NCBI GenBank assembly: GCA_963827605.1
Contig: CAWHBK010000001.1
Coordinates: 310,001-374,000 of the forward strand
Source of the DNA: DSYU01 sp963827605
GTDB lineage: Bacteria; Chloroflexota; Anaerolineae; Anaerolineales; Anaerolineaceae
Reading direction: 5' to 3'
Length of the DNA: 64,000 nucleotides
Shown one piece after another: positions 8,680 to 17,772 of the stretch. A program made the translations under genes and the position numbers. Each line of letters begins with the position of its first letter. The first letter of the stretch is position 1. The notes under the pieces were generated by a model that saw nothing but the letters and a program-made list of their open reading frames with translations, searched no databases and had not been told where the DNA came from.

Positions 8680-10518
8680 TGGTAGCCCCCAACGAAGACA
8701 CCGCCGGGCGGATGGATATTGTCGTTGTGGGCCACGTCGACCACGGCAAAAGCACCGTAGTTGGGCGTCTGCTGGCCGATACCGGGGTGCTGCCGGAGGG
8801 CAAGCTTGAGCAGATCAAGGCCGCTTGCGAGCGCAATTCGCGCCCCTTTGAATACGCATTTCTGATCGATGCGCTCAAAGACGAGCGCTCCCAGGGTATC
8901 ACGATCGATTCAGCGCGGGTATTCTTCAAATCCAGCCAGCGCCGCTATCTGATCAACGATGCGCCGGGCCACATTGAATTTCTCAAAAACATGGTCACCG
9001 GCGCTGCGCGCGCCGAAGCCGCCCTGCTGGTGATCGACGCCTACGAAGGCATCCAGGAAAACTCGCGCCGCCACGGTTACCTGCTGTGGATGCTGGGAAT
9101 CAAAAAGATTGTCGTGCTGGTCAACAAGATGGACCTGGTAGATTATCGCCAGGAGGTTTTTGAAGAGATCCGCGCGCGAGTACGACGCCTTCCTGAACGG
9201 GGTGGGCGTGCAGCCGCAGCTGCTATATCCCGGTTAGCGGCAGGGAGGGCGATAACATCGCCTTCCCCAGCCGCAACATGGCCTGGTACAGCGGCCACAC
9301 CGTGCTGACCGCGCTGGACCAGTTCGAGAACGAGCCGCCCCTGTCTAGACCAACCCTTCCGCCTGCCGGTGCAGGATATGTACAAGTTCACCTTGTTTGG
9401 CGACAACCGGCGTATCGTGGCGGGCAGTGTAATCAGCGGCAGCCTGCGGGTAGGCGACGAAGTGGTCTTTTATCCATCCGGGAAACACGCCGGGGTCAAA
9501 TCCATTGAAGCCTTCAATGCGCCTGTTCAGCAATCTGCCGGCGTAGGGCAGGCCACCGGGCTGTGCCTGGAGGAACAGGTTTTTATCACCCGCGGCGAGC
9601 TGGCCGCTCTGGCCCACCAACCGCCCCCGCGAGTATCCACTCGCCTGCGGGTGAGCCTGTTCTGGCTGGGCAAAAACCCGCTCCAGCCGGGGAAAGATTA
9701 CCTGCTCAAGCTGGGGACAGCCAAAGTGGGAGCGCGGGTGGAAGAAATCTACCAGGTGATCGACGCTGGGCAAGATAGACGCTCAAAGTCTCCGGAAGCG
9801 CCGGGGGCGGGCTTTACCCAGATCGACCGCAACAGGGTAGCCGAATGCGTGATCAAGCTCAACCGCCCCATCGCCTTCGACCTGGCCAGCGACCTTACCC
9901 GAACCGGGCGCTTTGTCGTTGATCGACGATTACGAGATCAGCGGCGGGGGGATCATTCTGGAAGACCTGCCGGACGCCGAAAAATGGGTGCGCGATACCA
10001 CCTTTGTCCGCAATGTGAAATGGATCAAGAGCCTGCTCACCCCCGAAGAACGCTCCGAGCGTTACAACCAGCGCGCCAGCCTGGTACTGATCACCGGCGA
10101 AAAAGGAGCCGGGCGCAAAACCATCGCCAACCTGTTGGAGGCCAGCCTGTTTAACAGCGGCAAATTCGTCTATTACCTGGGCATTGGCAGCGTGATCTAT
10201 GGAGTAGACGCCGACCTGAGCGAAAAGGCCCGCGCAGAGACCCACCAGGAACATATCCGCCGGCTGGCCGAAGTGGCGCACATCCTGCTGGATGCGGGTC
10301 TGATCCTGATCGTCACCGCGGTGGAGCTGCGTCAGGCGGACCTGGAGTTAATTCGGACGGTCGTGGATGGGGTCAATATCAACACCATCTGGGTCGGCGA
10401 AACGGTCACCACCGACCTGGGCTGCGATCTTCATGTGCGCGGCGGCGAGCAGGCAGGCGATTCGGTGACCCAGATCAAGGCGCTTTTGCAGGAGCAAGGC
10501 ATTATTTTTGCGCCATAA
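8679..10518 (+). CDS. cysN: Sulfate adenylyltransferase subunit 1 fused to a degenerate APS kinase domain (frame-disrupted)
   Basis: The first third is a translational GTPase with G1 GHVDHGKS, G3 DAPGH and G4 NKMD. The stitched middle gives EF-Tu-like domains 2 and 3 (RLPVQDMYKF, AGSVISGSLRVGDEV, LNRPIAFDLASDLTRTGRFVLIDDYEISGGGII). The last 150 residues form a CysC-like domain with a loop GEKGAGRKT. Where APS kinases have DGD this domain reads YYLGIGSV, and the FISPFR loop is absent (VTAVELRQA), so it is probably inactive. Shifts near 9175, 9230, 9345, 9770 and 9920 break the frame. CysN drives APS synthesis by GTP hydrolysis in complex with CysD. The last part from 9913 is one clean frame to the TAA at 10518. 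Confidence 0.88.
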
Positions 10519-10584
10519 CTCCTGCGGCCATTTCTTCGTTTGTTCTCAAGGGGAAAACAGTTGCTAGCGAAAGGAGGCAGCGAA

Positions 10585-12021
10585 ATGGATCATGGAGCGA
10601 ATGTAGGGATCAAGATAGGCCTGTTTGGGATAGGTCTCGACACCTATTGGCCGCAGTTCAAGGGTTTGAAGGAGCGGCTGGAGGGTTATCAGAAGACCAT
10701 CCATGGTCGGCTGGCCCACCCGGGCGTGGAAGTGGTCGACGCGGGGTTGGTGGATTCGGTGGAGAAGGCGCGCGCGGCGGCGCAGCTTTTCAGCAGCCAG
10801 CGAGTGGATATCCTCTTCTTGTATATATCCACCTACGCGCTCAGTTCCACGGTGCTGCCGGTGGTGCAGCAGACACGCCTGCCGGTCGTGGTGCTCAACT
10901 TGCAGCCGGTGGCCCGCCTCGATTATGAGCGTTTCAACGCCCTGCCCGACCGCGAGGAGATGACGGGCGAATGGCTGGCGCACTGCCAGGCCTGCTCCAC
11001 TCCGGAGATCGCCAGCGTGTTCAAACGGGCCGGGATCGATTATCACCTGGTCACCGGGGTGCTGGATGACGCGCAGACCTGGGAGGAGATCAACGCCTGG
11101 GTCGAGGCGGCGCGGGTGCGCGCCCAACTGCGCGAGGCTTCGATCGGGCTGATGGGACATTATTACGGCGGCATGATGGATGTTTATTCCGACTATACCC
11201 AGCTTGCCGCCGTCTTTGGCACGCGTTTTGTTATCGTGGAGATCGACGAATTGAAAAAGCTGCGCGACTCCGTCCAGCCCGCAGAAATCGAGACCATGCT
11301 GGATACCTTTGGTCGCGCTTTTGACATCAGCCCAGAGTGCCCGCCGGATGAACTGCGCCGCGCCGCGCTGACGAGCTGCGCGCTGCACCGGCTGGTCGCC
11401 AACCATGAGCTGGGATTGATGGCCTATTACTACGAAGGCACCCCCGGCAGCGACCACGAAGATATTGTCACTTCGGTCATCGCCGGGAACACCTTGTTAA
11501 CCGCGAACCACGTGCCCGTGGCAGGCGAGTTTGAAATCAAAAACGCCTTCGCGATGAAGATCATGGACAGCTTTGGCGTGGGCGGCTCCTTCTCGGAATT
11601 CTACATTATGGACTTTGAGGATGATGTAGTGCTGCTGGGGCACGATGGCCCGGCGCATGCCGCAATTGCCGAGGGGCGGGTGCAGCTCGTCCCGCTGCGC
11701 GTCTACCACGGCAAACCCGGCCAGGGACTGTCGATCCAGATGAGCGTGCGCAACGGCCCGGTGACGCTGCTCTCGGTGCTGCAGGAAAAGGACGGTTCGA
11801 TCAAGCTGCTGGCCGCGGAAGCCCAGTCGGAGCCGGGGCCCATTCTGATGGTCGGCAATACCAACAGCCGCTACCGTTTCCCCCTCGGGGCCAAAGCGTT
11901 TGTCAACCGCTGGGCCGAGGCCGGACCGTCACACCACTGCGCCATTGGCGTGGGGCACATTGCCGATAAGCTGGAAAAGCTGGCCCGGCTGCTGGGGATT
12001 GAAATCATACGAGTGTGCTAG
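10585..12021 (+). CDS. L-arabinose/L-fucose isomerase-fold sugar isomerase
   Basis: An AAAGGAGG site seven bases before the ATG at 10585 decides this start over the ATG at 10540. The 478-residue protein opens IKIGLFGIGLDTYWPQF and shows IGLMGHYYGGMMDVYSD and GLMAYYYEGTPGSDHEDI. It also has a Glu in GEFEIKNAFAMKIMD and a C-terminal SHHCAIGVGHIADKLEKLA. These match the arabinose isomerase family, whose metal site uses two Glu and two His. It probably interconverts an aldose and a ketose. Its neighbours are L-rhamnose mutarotase and rhamnosidase, so L-rhamnose or another 6-deoxyhexose is a candidate substrate, although the fold is not that of classical RhaA. It lies 67 bp after cysN and may be the same transcript. 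Confidence 0.75.
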   Translation: MDHGANVGIKIGLFGIGLDTYWPQFKGLKERLEGYQKTIHGRLAHPGVEVVDAGLVDSVEKARAAAQLFSSQRVDILFLYISTYALSSTVLPVVQQTRLPVVVLNLQPVARLDYERFNALPDREEMTGEWLAHCQACSTPEIASVFKRAGIDYHLVTGVLDDAQTWEEINAWVEAARVRAQLREASIGLMGHYYGGMMDVYSDYTQLAAVFGTRFVIVEIDELKKLRDSVQPAEIETMLDTFGRAFDISPECPPDELRRAALTSCALHRLVANHELGLMAYYYEGTPGSDHEDIVTSVIAGNTLLTANHVPVAGEFEIKNAFAMKIMDSFGVGGSFSEFYIMDFEDDVVLLGHDGPAHAAIAEGRVQLVPLRVYHGKPGQGLSIQMSVRNGPVTLLSVLQEKDGSIKLLAAEAQSEPGPILMVGNTNSRYRFPLGAKAFVNRWAEAGPSHHCAIGVGHIADKLEKLARLLGIEIIRVC

Positions 12022-12032
12022 GAGGCAGGCAG

Positions 12033-12356
12033 ATGAAACGGATTGGGTTTTTGCTGAGAGTCCGCCAGGACCGGATTGAAGAATACAAGGCGCGCCACAA
12101 GGCCGTCTGGCCGGAGATGCAGGAGGCGCTGCGCCGCTCCGGCTGGCACAACTATTCGCTGTTTCTGGCCGATGACGGGCTGCTGTTCGGCTACTTTGAG
12201 ACGTCTGTGGACCTGCAAACCGCGGTAGCCAGCATGGACAAAGAAGAAGTCAATGCGCGCTGGCAAGATTGGATGGCCCCATTCTTTGAGAACATTGGCG
12301 GCAAACATGCCGATGAGGGCCTGGTCGAGCTGGAACAAGTCTTTTATCTCGAATAA
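12033..12356 (+). CDS. rhaM: L-rhamnose mutarotase
   Basis: The 107-residue protein starts at MKRIGFLLRVRQDRIEEY after an AGGAGG site. It carries the family pattern YKARHKAVWPEMQEALRRSGWHNYSLFL, with the His and Trp-Pro typical of the dimeric RhaM/RhaU fold, and a Tyr in LFGYFET. It equilibrates alpha and beta anomers of L-rhamnose so that an isomerase can use the sugar. It sits 11 bp after the isomerase and directly before the rhamnosidase, so a rhamnose-release and processing unit is likely. Confidence 0.9.
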   Translation: MKRIGFLLRVRQDRIEEYKARHKAVWPEMQEALRRSGWHNYSLFLADDGLLFGYFETSVDLQTAVASMDKEEVNARWQDWMAPFFENIGGKHADEGLVELEQVFYLE

Positions 12357-12374
12357 ATGGTGAAGGAGAGCACA

Positions 12375-15260
12375 ATGATCATAACCCGTATGAAAACCAA
12401 CCATGTTACCAACCCGCTGGGGTTCCATATCGACTCTGCGCGCCAAACCGGCGGCGTCAGCCTTTCGTGGGTCACCGCGGCAACAGCCGCCCGCAAGCAG
12501 GCTTCCGCGCGCGTCCAGGTGGCAGCGGATGAGCAGTTCCACAAGATCCTGTTCGACAGCGGGCAGCGCGCGGATATCGACAGCCTGGCTTATCGCCCGG
12601 CGCTGGCGCTTCAACCCTGCACGCGCTATTTCTGGCGGGTGACGGTGTGGGCGGAAAACGACGAGCACGCCGAGAGCGAGATTGCCTGGTTCGAGACTGC
12701 CCGCATGGATCTCCCCTGGCAGGCGCAGTGGATCACGCCGGATTGGGAAGACAATAGCGTCCACCCGTTGCTGCGGAAGGGTTTCAAACTGCCGGGTAAG
12801 GTAGCCTCGGCAAGAGCCTACGTAAGCGGGCTGGGACTGTACGAGCTGGAGATTAACGGGCAGCGGGTCGGCAGTGAGCACCTGACGCCTTACTGTAACG
12901 CGTACGACCGCTGGATCCAGTACCAGACCTTTGATATCAGCGGGCTGCTCAAGTCAGGCGAGAATGCGGTGGGGGCCATGCTTGGCAACGGCTGGTACAA
13001 GGGCCGCTTTGGCTTTGAAGGCCATAACGACTTGCTTTACGGCGACCGCTTCGCGCTGCTGTGCGAGCTGGCCATCACCCTGGAGGACGGCAGCCAGGTG
13101 ATCATCGCCAGCGACCCCACCTGGAAAGCTGCGCGCGGGCCGGTGATCAGCAGCAGCATCTACGACGGTGAAGTCTACGATGCGCGCTGTGAAATCGCGG
13201 GCTGGTCCGGCGCTGGGCTGGACGAGAGTGGGTGGGCTGCCACCCGTCCGATCGATATCGGCTACGAACGGCTGCAAGCCCGGCGGAGCCTGCCGGTGCT
13301 GGTAAAAGAGGAGTTGAAGCCGGTGGAAGTGATCCACACGCCCGCCGGGGAAACCGTATTGGATTTGGGCCAGAATATGGTCGGCTGGCTGCGCTTCAAG
13401 CTCAACGCTCCGGAAGGGACAGAAATCTTCTTGCAGCACGGCGAAATTTTGCAGGACGGCAACTTCTTCCGCGACAACCTGCGTTCGGCGTTGGCAGAAT
13501 ACCGTTACCTCTCCAATGGGAAGCCCGCCGTGGTGGAGCCGCATTTTACTTTCTACGGCTTCCGCTACGTTAAAGTCAGCGGCTGGCCGGGTGAGTTGGA
13601 CCCGCAGGACTTCACCGGCTGCGTGGTATATTCGGACCTGGAGCAGATCGGGCACATCGAGACCGCTCACCCGCTGATCAACCGGCTGTTCACCAACGTA
13701 GTGTGGGGCCAAAAGGGCAACTTCCTGGATGTGCCGACCGACTGTCCGCAGCGCGACGAACGCATGGGCTGGACCGGCGATGCGCAGATGTTCGCCGGGA
13801 CGGCCTGTTTCAACATGGACGTAGCCGCATTTTTCGCCAAATACACCTACGATATCCTGCGCGAGCAGGAAACACGCGGCGGGATGGTTCCCTTCGTTGT
13901 CCCGGCGGTGAACTTGCGCGGGGGCGGGTCGAGCGCCTGGGGCGACGCGGCCACAATTGTGCCGTGGGCTACCTACCTGCACTTCGGCGATAAAGCCATC
14001 CTCGAACAACAGTTGGAGAGCATGCAGGGCTGGGTGGATTATATCCACGGCGTCGATGAGGCCTCCGGCGGTCACCGGCTGTGGACGGTTGGCTTTCACT
14101 TTGGCGACTGGCTTTCCCTGGACGGCGAGGACCCGCTCAGCCCGATGGGCGGCACGCCGGTGGACTTTATCTCCTCGGCCTACTATTGCTACTCCGCCAG
14201 GCTGGTGGCCAAAGCCGCCGCGGCGCTGGGTAAGCAGGAGATCGCGCAGGCGTACAACAAACTGGCCGATGAGGTACGGGGAGCCATCCAGGCCGAGTAC
14301 TTCACCCCTTGCGGGCGGCTGGCGATTGACACGCAGACCGCGCTGGTAGTGGCGCTGTATATGGACCTGGTTCCGGCGGAACACATGCAGCGGGTGGAAG
14401 AGACGCTGCGGGCCAAGCTGCTCAAGAACCGCTATCACCTCAAGACCGGCTTTGTGGGCACGCCCTACCTGTGCCGGGTGCTCTCGGCCCACGGCAGCAA
14501 CGACATCGCCTACCGGCTGCTGCTCAATGAGGATTATCCCTCATGGCTATACGCTGTAAAGTTGGGCGCAACCACCATCTGGGAGCGCTGGAATTCGCTC
14601 TTGCCGGATGGGCGTATCAGCGACCTGACCATGAACTCGTTCAACCATTACGCTTACGGCTCGATTATCGAATGGGTCTACCGCAACGCTGCCGGGCTGA
14701 ACCCGGTGGAAGACCAGCCTGGTTTCCGGCGCGCGCGGCTGGCGCCCCAACCAGACGGGCGGCTGGAGTGGCTGCGGGTTGGCCTCGACTCTGCCGCCGG
14801 GCGTTACGAGAGCGAATGGAAAATTAACGCCGACGGCAGCCTGGACTTCCACTTCCGCGTCCCGTTCAACGCCGGCGCCGAGCTGCGCCTGCCGGACGCC
14901 GCGCTGGCGGAGATCCGTCTGAATGGCGCGCCGCTTTCCGAGAGCGGGCTGCGTGCGGAACCCTCCGGCGCGGACGTGTTGGTGGATCTGCCCGCGGGCA
15001 ATTGGGACTTTCACTACCCCCCCACCCGCGCCTACCTGCTGCGCTTAAGCACGCACAGCCTGCTGGTCGATCTGCTGGCAAACCCGCAGGCGCGCGAGAT
15101 TTTGGCAAACGCCTACCCGCAGTACGCGGCGATGTCGCCCAACGAAATGGGCAGGATGGGTTATTCCTCCCTGCGCGACATGGCGAACAGCCCCATATTC
15201 CCCTTCCCGTCCGAGGGGCTGGATCAGCTGGATGAGCAGCTAAAAGCGGTAAAGGGCTAA
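12375..15260 (+). CDS. Alpha-L-rhamnosidase, glycoside hydrolase family 78
   Basis: The start at 12375 is preferred because AAGGAGAG lies seven bases upstream; an in-frame ATG at 12357 is the alternative. The protein (about 961 residues) has N-terminal beta-sandwich domains, with VYDARCE and LGQNMVGWLRFKL. The (alpha/alpha)6 catalytic barrel carries TDCPQRDERMGWTGDAQMFAGTA, WGDAATIVPW and WERWNSLLPDGRI. The acidic residues of DER and the Glu of WERW match GH78. The chain ends in a beta domain and an extra 70-residue helical tail (from about YLLRLSTHSLLVDLL). No signal peptide is seen, so it probably acts on imported oligosaccharides in the cytoplasm. Confidence 0.93.
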   Translation: MIITRMKTNHVTNPLGFHIDSARQTGGVSLSWVTAATAARKQASARVQVAADEQFHKILFDSGQRADIDSLAYRPALALQPCTRYFWRVTVWAENDEHAESEIAWFETARMDLPWQAQWITPDWEDNSVHPLLRKGFKLPGKVASARAYVSGLGLYELEINGQRVGSEHLTPYCNAYDRWIQYQTFDISGLLKSGENAVGAMLGNGWYKGRFGFEGHNDLLYGDRFALLCELAITLEDGSQVIIASDPTWKAARGPVISSSIYDGEVYDARCEIAGWSGAGLDESGWAATRPIDIGYERLQARRSLPVLVKEELKPVEVIHTPAGETVLDLGQNMVGWLRFKLNAPEGTEIFLQHGEILQDGNFFRDNLRSALAEYRYLSNGKPAVVEPHFTFYGFRYVKVSGWPGELDPQDFTGCVVYSDLEQIGHIETAHPLINRLFTNVVWGQKGNFLDVPTDCPQRDERMGWTGDAQMFAGTACFNMDVAAFFAKYTYDILREQETRGGMVPFVVPAVNLRGGGSSAWGDAATIVPWATYLHFGDKAILEQQLESMQGWVDYIHGVDEASGGHRLWTVGFHFGDWLSLDGEDPLSPMGGTPVDFISSAYYCYSARLVAKAAAALGKQEIAQAYNKLADEVRGAIQAEYFTPCGRLAIDTQTALVVALYMDLVPAEHMQRVEETLRAKLLKNRYHLKTGFVGTPYLCRVLSAHGSNDIAYRLLLNEDYPSWLYAVKLGATTIWERWNSLLPDGRISDLTMNSFNHYAYGSIIEWVYRNAAGLNPVEDQPGFRRARLAPQPDGRLEWLRVGLDSAAGRYESEWKINADGSLDFHFRVPFNAGAELRLPDAALAEIRLNGAPLSESGLRAEPSGADVLVDLPAGNWDFHYPPTRAYLLRLSTHSLLVDLLANPQAREILANAYPQYAAMSPNEMGRMGYSSLRDMANSPIFPFPSEGLDQLDEQLKAVKG

Positions 15261-15290
15261 ACCGGAGCGCCCGTCGCAGTAAACCAGGAA

Positions 15291-15324
15291 AACAGGGATG
15301 CTCTTCCATAAGGGCATCCCTGTT
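15291..15324 (+). terminator. Hairpin between convergent genes (rhamnosidase and GHL6 hydrolase)
   Basis: AACAGGGATGC pairs perfectly with GCATCCCTGTT around a 12-nt loop, followed by ATTGTCTG. It sits in the gap where plus- and minus-strand genes converge, so it probably stops transcription, perhaps from both sides. The core CAGGGATGC/GCATCCCTG also occurs in the repeats near 39.75 and 40.0 kb. Confidence 0.6.
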
Positions 15325-15429
15325 ATTGTCTGTCCAAAAAGAATGAAACGTTATCCGCGGGCAGGATAGGCAGGCATTGGATTCAGAGTAGCCCTGGAGA
15401 AGGGTCCCGAACTGCCCCAGAGCGACTGA

Positions 15430-17559
15430 TCACGGCCGCCCTGTAGTGAACATCGGTCCAGAACAATCGACTGCGACCACTTCATGATCCAGCACCACCG
15501 GCACGCGGACGACGAGTTCATCGCCCTCGCGACTCGTGACCGGCGTGATCCCGGCGCGCAGCAGGGAAACTTTTTTCACCTGCGTGCCGGTGGGGAGGCG
15601 CAGCCGCACAACCTGCTCGCTGAGCGGGATCAGCTCGCGGATGGGGCCTTTCATCATCATCGGGTTGGTCAGGTTCACCAGGTGCACCGTAATGGAATCC
15701 CGCTGTTTCCAGACGGTAACATCCAGCACCCCCGGTCCATCCACCCTGACGGGCTGCGGGCCGTTGATCGCTGCCTGGACCGCATTGCGCATTAACTTCC
15801 CATGGTCCACGCACAGCACTTCCCAGAAGGTGCGGTCAATATCCCAGGGGAAGTAAATCACGCGCCCCTGCCCATACGAACGCATGATCACCCCGGGGAT
15901 ATCGGTTTTCGGCTGGCGCACCCACACCATTTCCATCGGCAGGTCGGGGTAGGAGGGGATCAACGTCAGCGGGGCCGGTGGAAGGGGAGGGTCGACCGCC
16001 ACTTGCACCCGGCGCACCCCGTTAATGATCCGCCCGGCGTCTTCTAATCCACGCAGAATGGGAGGATAGGCGCCTGTCTCCGGGTCAGCGTTCACACTGA
16101 GATAGGAGTTTTGCATGCGCTGTTCGATGGATTGGAAATGCGCGCCAAATACATCCGCCAGTCCAAAGTCCGCTCTCGGCGTGCCCCACTCGTCAAACCG
16201 CGAGGTCTCGGACGTGGCAATGATGCTGCCGCCCGCTGCGACGTAGCTGCGAATCTGCTGGCACTGCGCGTCAGACAGGGTTGCAAGATTGGGCAGGATC
16301 AGGACCTGGAAGGCGCGGGTGGCCGCCTCCCCAAGCAGCCCATCATGCACCATTTCAAAGGGGATGCGCGCCTCAATCAGCGCCTGATACCATCCCCGGA
16401 TTGGGTCTTCCACCAACGCCTGCGCTGCTTCACCGGCATAGTAATCCGCTGCGCGCTGCGAATACACCATTGCCACGCTGGCAATCGGGGCTTCATTGCG
16501 CAGGTAGGGTTCCCAACGGGCATACAGTTGATAGATGCTCTTGACCGTCTCCAGCCAGCGCGGGTCGTAGATCATGCCCGAGAATTTGGTAAACCAGGGG
16601 CGCAGCCCGTTCGCCACGCCGTCCGCCACGAACATGCGGATCTCGGGGTCACTCTGCACCGAATCCTTCCAGCGATAGGGTGCTTCAAAGCCAACGCTAA
16701 AGAGGCCGGCGACGGGTTTCCGCCCCATGGTCGCCCGGTACTCCTTGCCGTTCTTGCCATTCGACCAGATTGCCTCCAGGTGACTGCGGCCCTGCCGGTC
16801 GGCCACCAGCATGTCAGCCCGCTCGCCGATGCGGCGCATATCCAGATCGCTGAGCGCGCCGCCGCCCGTGTTGGGGATAAAACGCGCCTGCGGATTAATC
16901 GCCCGGATCGCGGCATCCCAGCGGTCCCATAATGCGAACAGCCGGTCCTGCCGCCAGGCGACATAGGCGCGGTAAGCCGGGTCGGCCGGATTCTTCCCGG
17001 CCGGGAGCGCTTGTCCGGTTTCCGCGCCAAAGGTTCGGCGGCAGCTCTCGCAGTAGCAAATGCCGTGCCCGGCCCACCGGTTGCTAAAGATGCCGTCCAC
17101 CGGGTACAGGCGCAGCAGCTCTTCGTGGACGCCGGTCATGAATTCAAAGTTATACGGGCCAAGAGCGCAGGTCACCCACAGATCCGGGTCAGCCCAATGC
17201 TTGCGCGGGTTACCGTGTATATCGACCGCCGCCCATTCCGGATGCGCGGCGAAAGCATCCGCGTGGATGGCATGCGGGTCGGTCCGGGCGATGACCACCA
17301 TGCCCAGGTCACGGCAGCCATGGTAAAGCTCTCCAAAGCAGTCGCGGTCTTTCATATAAGGTGTAACGAAGTGATAAGGGATTTGGGTGGGGTAGTATGC
17401 CACGCAGCCGCCGGCGCTCAGGCAGGCGGCGTCCGCCTTTACTTCACGGAAATAGTTGAGCCAGAAACGCACATCATATGTTTCGGGATCCTTCTCTGTC
17501 AGCGTGAGCTGCGCCCACCGCATGGGTTTGTCAAACCAACCTTTGGACGGGATTGTCAT
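15430..17559 (-). CDS. Putative glycoside hydrolase (GHL6-like barrel with beta-galactosidase trimerisation-type domain)
   Basis: The 709-residue protein starts MTIPSKGWFDKPMRWAQLTL. Residues 1-330 form a barrel typical of hypothetical glycosyl hydrolase 6, with GMVVIARTDPHAIHADAF, PVDGIFSNRWAGHG and a cysteine cluster CYCESCRRTFG. Residues 390-590 resemble the GH42 trimerisation fold (FQVLILPNLATLSDAQ, VAAGGSIIATSETSRFDEWG, GQGRVIYFPWDIDRTFWE). The C-terminus is a beta domain. No signal peptide is visible. Activity has not been shown for most relatives; context suggests a galactoside- or fucoside-type substrate. The gene is intact and convergent to the rhamnosidase. Confidence 0.72.
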   Translation of the reverse strand: MTIPSKGWFDKPMRWAQLTLTEKDPETYDVRFWLNYFREVKADAACLSAGGCVAYYPTQIPYHFVTPYMKDRDCFGELYHGCRDLGMVVIARTDPHAIHADAFAAHPEWAAVDIHGNPRKHWADPDLWVTCALGPYNFEFMTGVHEELLRLYPVDGIFSNRWAGHGICYCESCRRTFGAETGQALPAGKNPADPAYRAYVAWRQDRLFALWDRWDAAIRAINPQARFIPNTGGGALSDLDMRRIGERADMLVADRQGRSHLEAIWSNGKNGKEYRATMGRKPVAGLFSVGFEAPYRWKDSVQSDPEIRMFVADGVANGLRPWFTKFSGMIYDPRWLETVKSIYQLYARWEPYLRNEAPIASVAMVYSQRAADYYAGEAAQALVEDPIRGWYQALIEARIPFEMVHDGLLGEAATRAFQVLILPNLATLSDAQCQQIRSYVAAGGSIIATSETSRFDEWGTPRADFGLADVFGAHFQSIEQRMQNSYLSVNADPETGAYPPILRGLEDAGRIINGVRRVQVAVDPPLPPAPLTLIPSYPDLPMEMVWVRQPKTDIPGVIMRSYGQGRVIYFPWDIDRTFWEVLCVDHGKLMRNAVQAAINGPQPVRVDGPGVLDVTVWKQRDSITVHLVNLTNPMMMKGPIRELIPLSEQVVRLRLPTGTQVKKVSLLRAGITPVTSREGDELVVRVPVVLDHEVVAVDCSGPMFTTGRP

Positions 17560-17772
17560 TGGTTTCGCTCCTTATTTTTGGACATCGGAAATGATGGGTA
17601 GAATAATCGAAAGAATGCAGGCCAGGCGGCTAAAAATTATTATACAGAACCTGCCAGGAAATTACCCGTTCGAAAATAACCCATTGTGGTTAGAGGCGGT
17701 TATAATTCGGGGGTTCGTCGGACATTTGGAAGAAGAAATGAGACCCACATCGCTTGACCGAGGGGGTTCTGA

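Noticed and set aside
12954..14492. A 512-codon open frame on the minus strand
   Set aside because: It lies entirely inside the intact GH78 gene, shows no recognisable motif, and is a shadow of its GC-rich codons. Similar antisense frames at 3729-4361, 5811-6830, 10564-11457 and 46048-46920 were dropped for the same reason.
15430..17559. Classical beta-galactosidase (GH42)
   Set aside because: Only the trimerisation-type domain resembles GH42; the barrel matches hypothetical glycosyl hydrolase 6.
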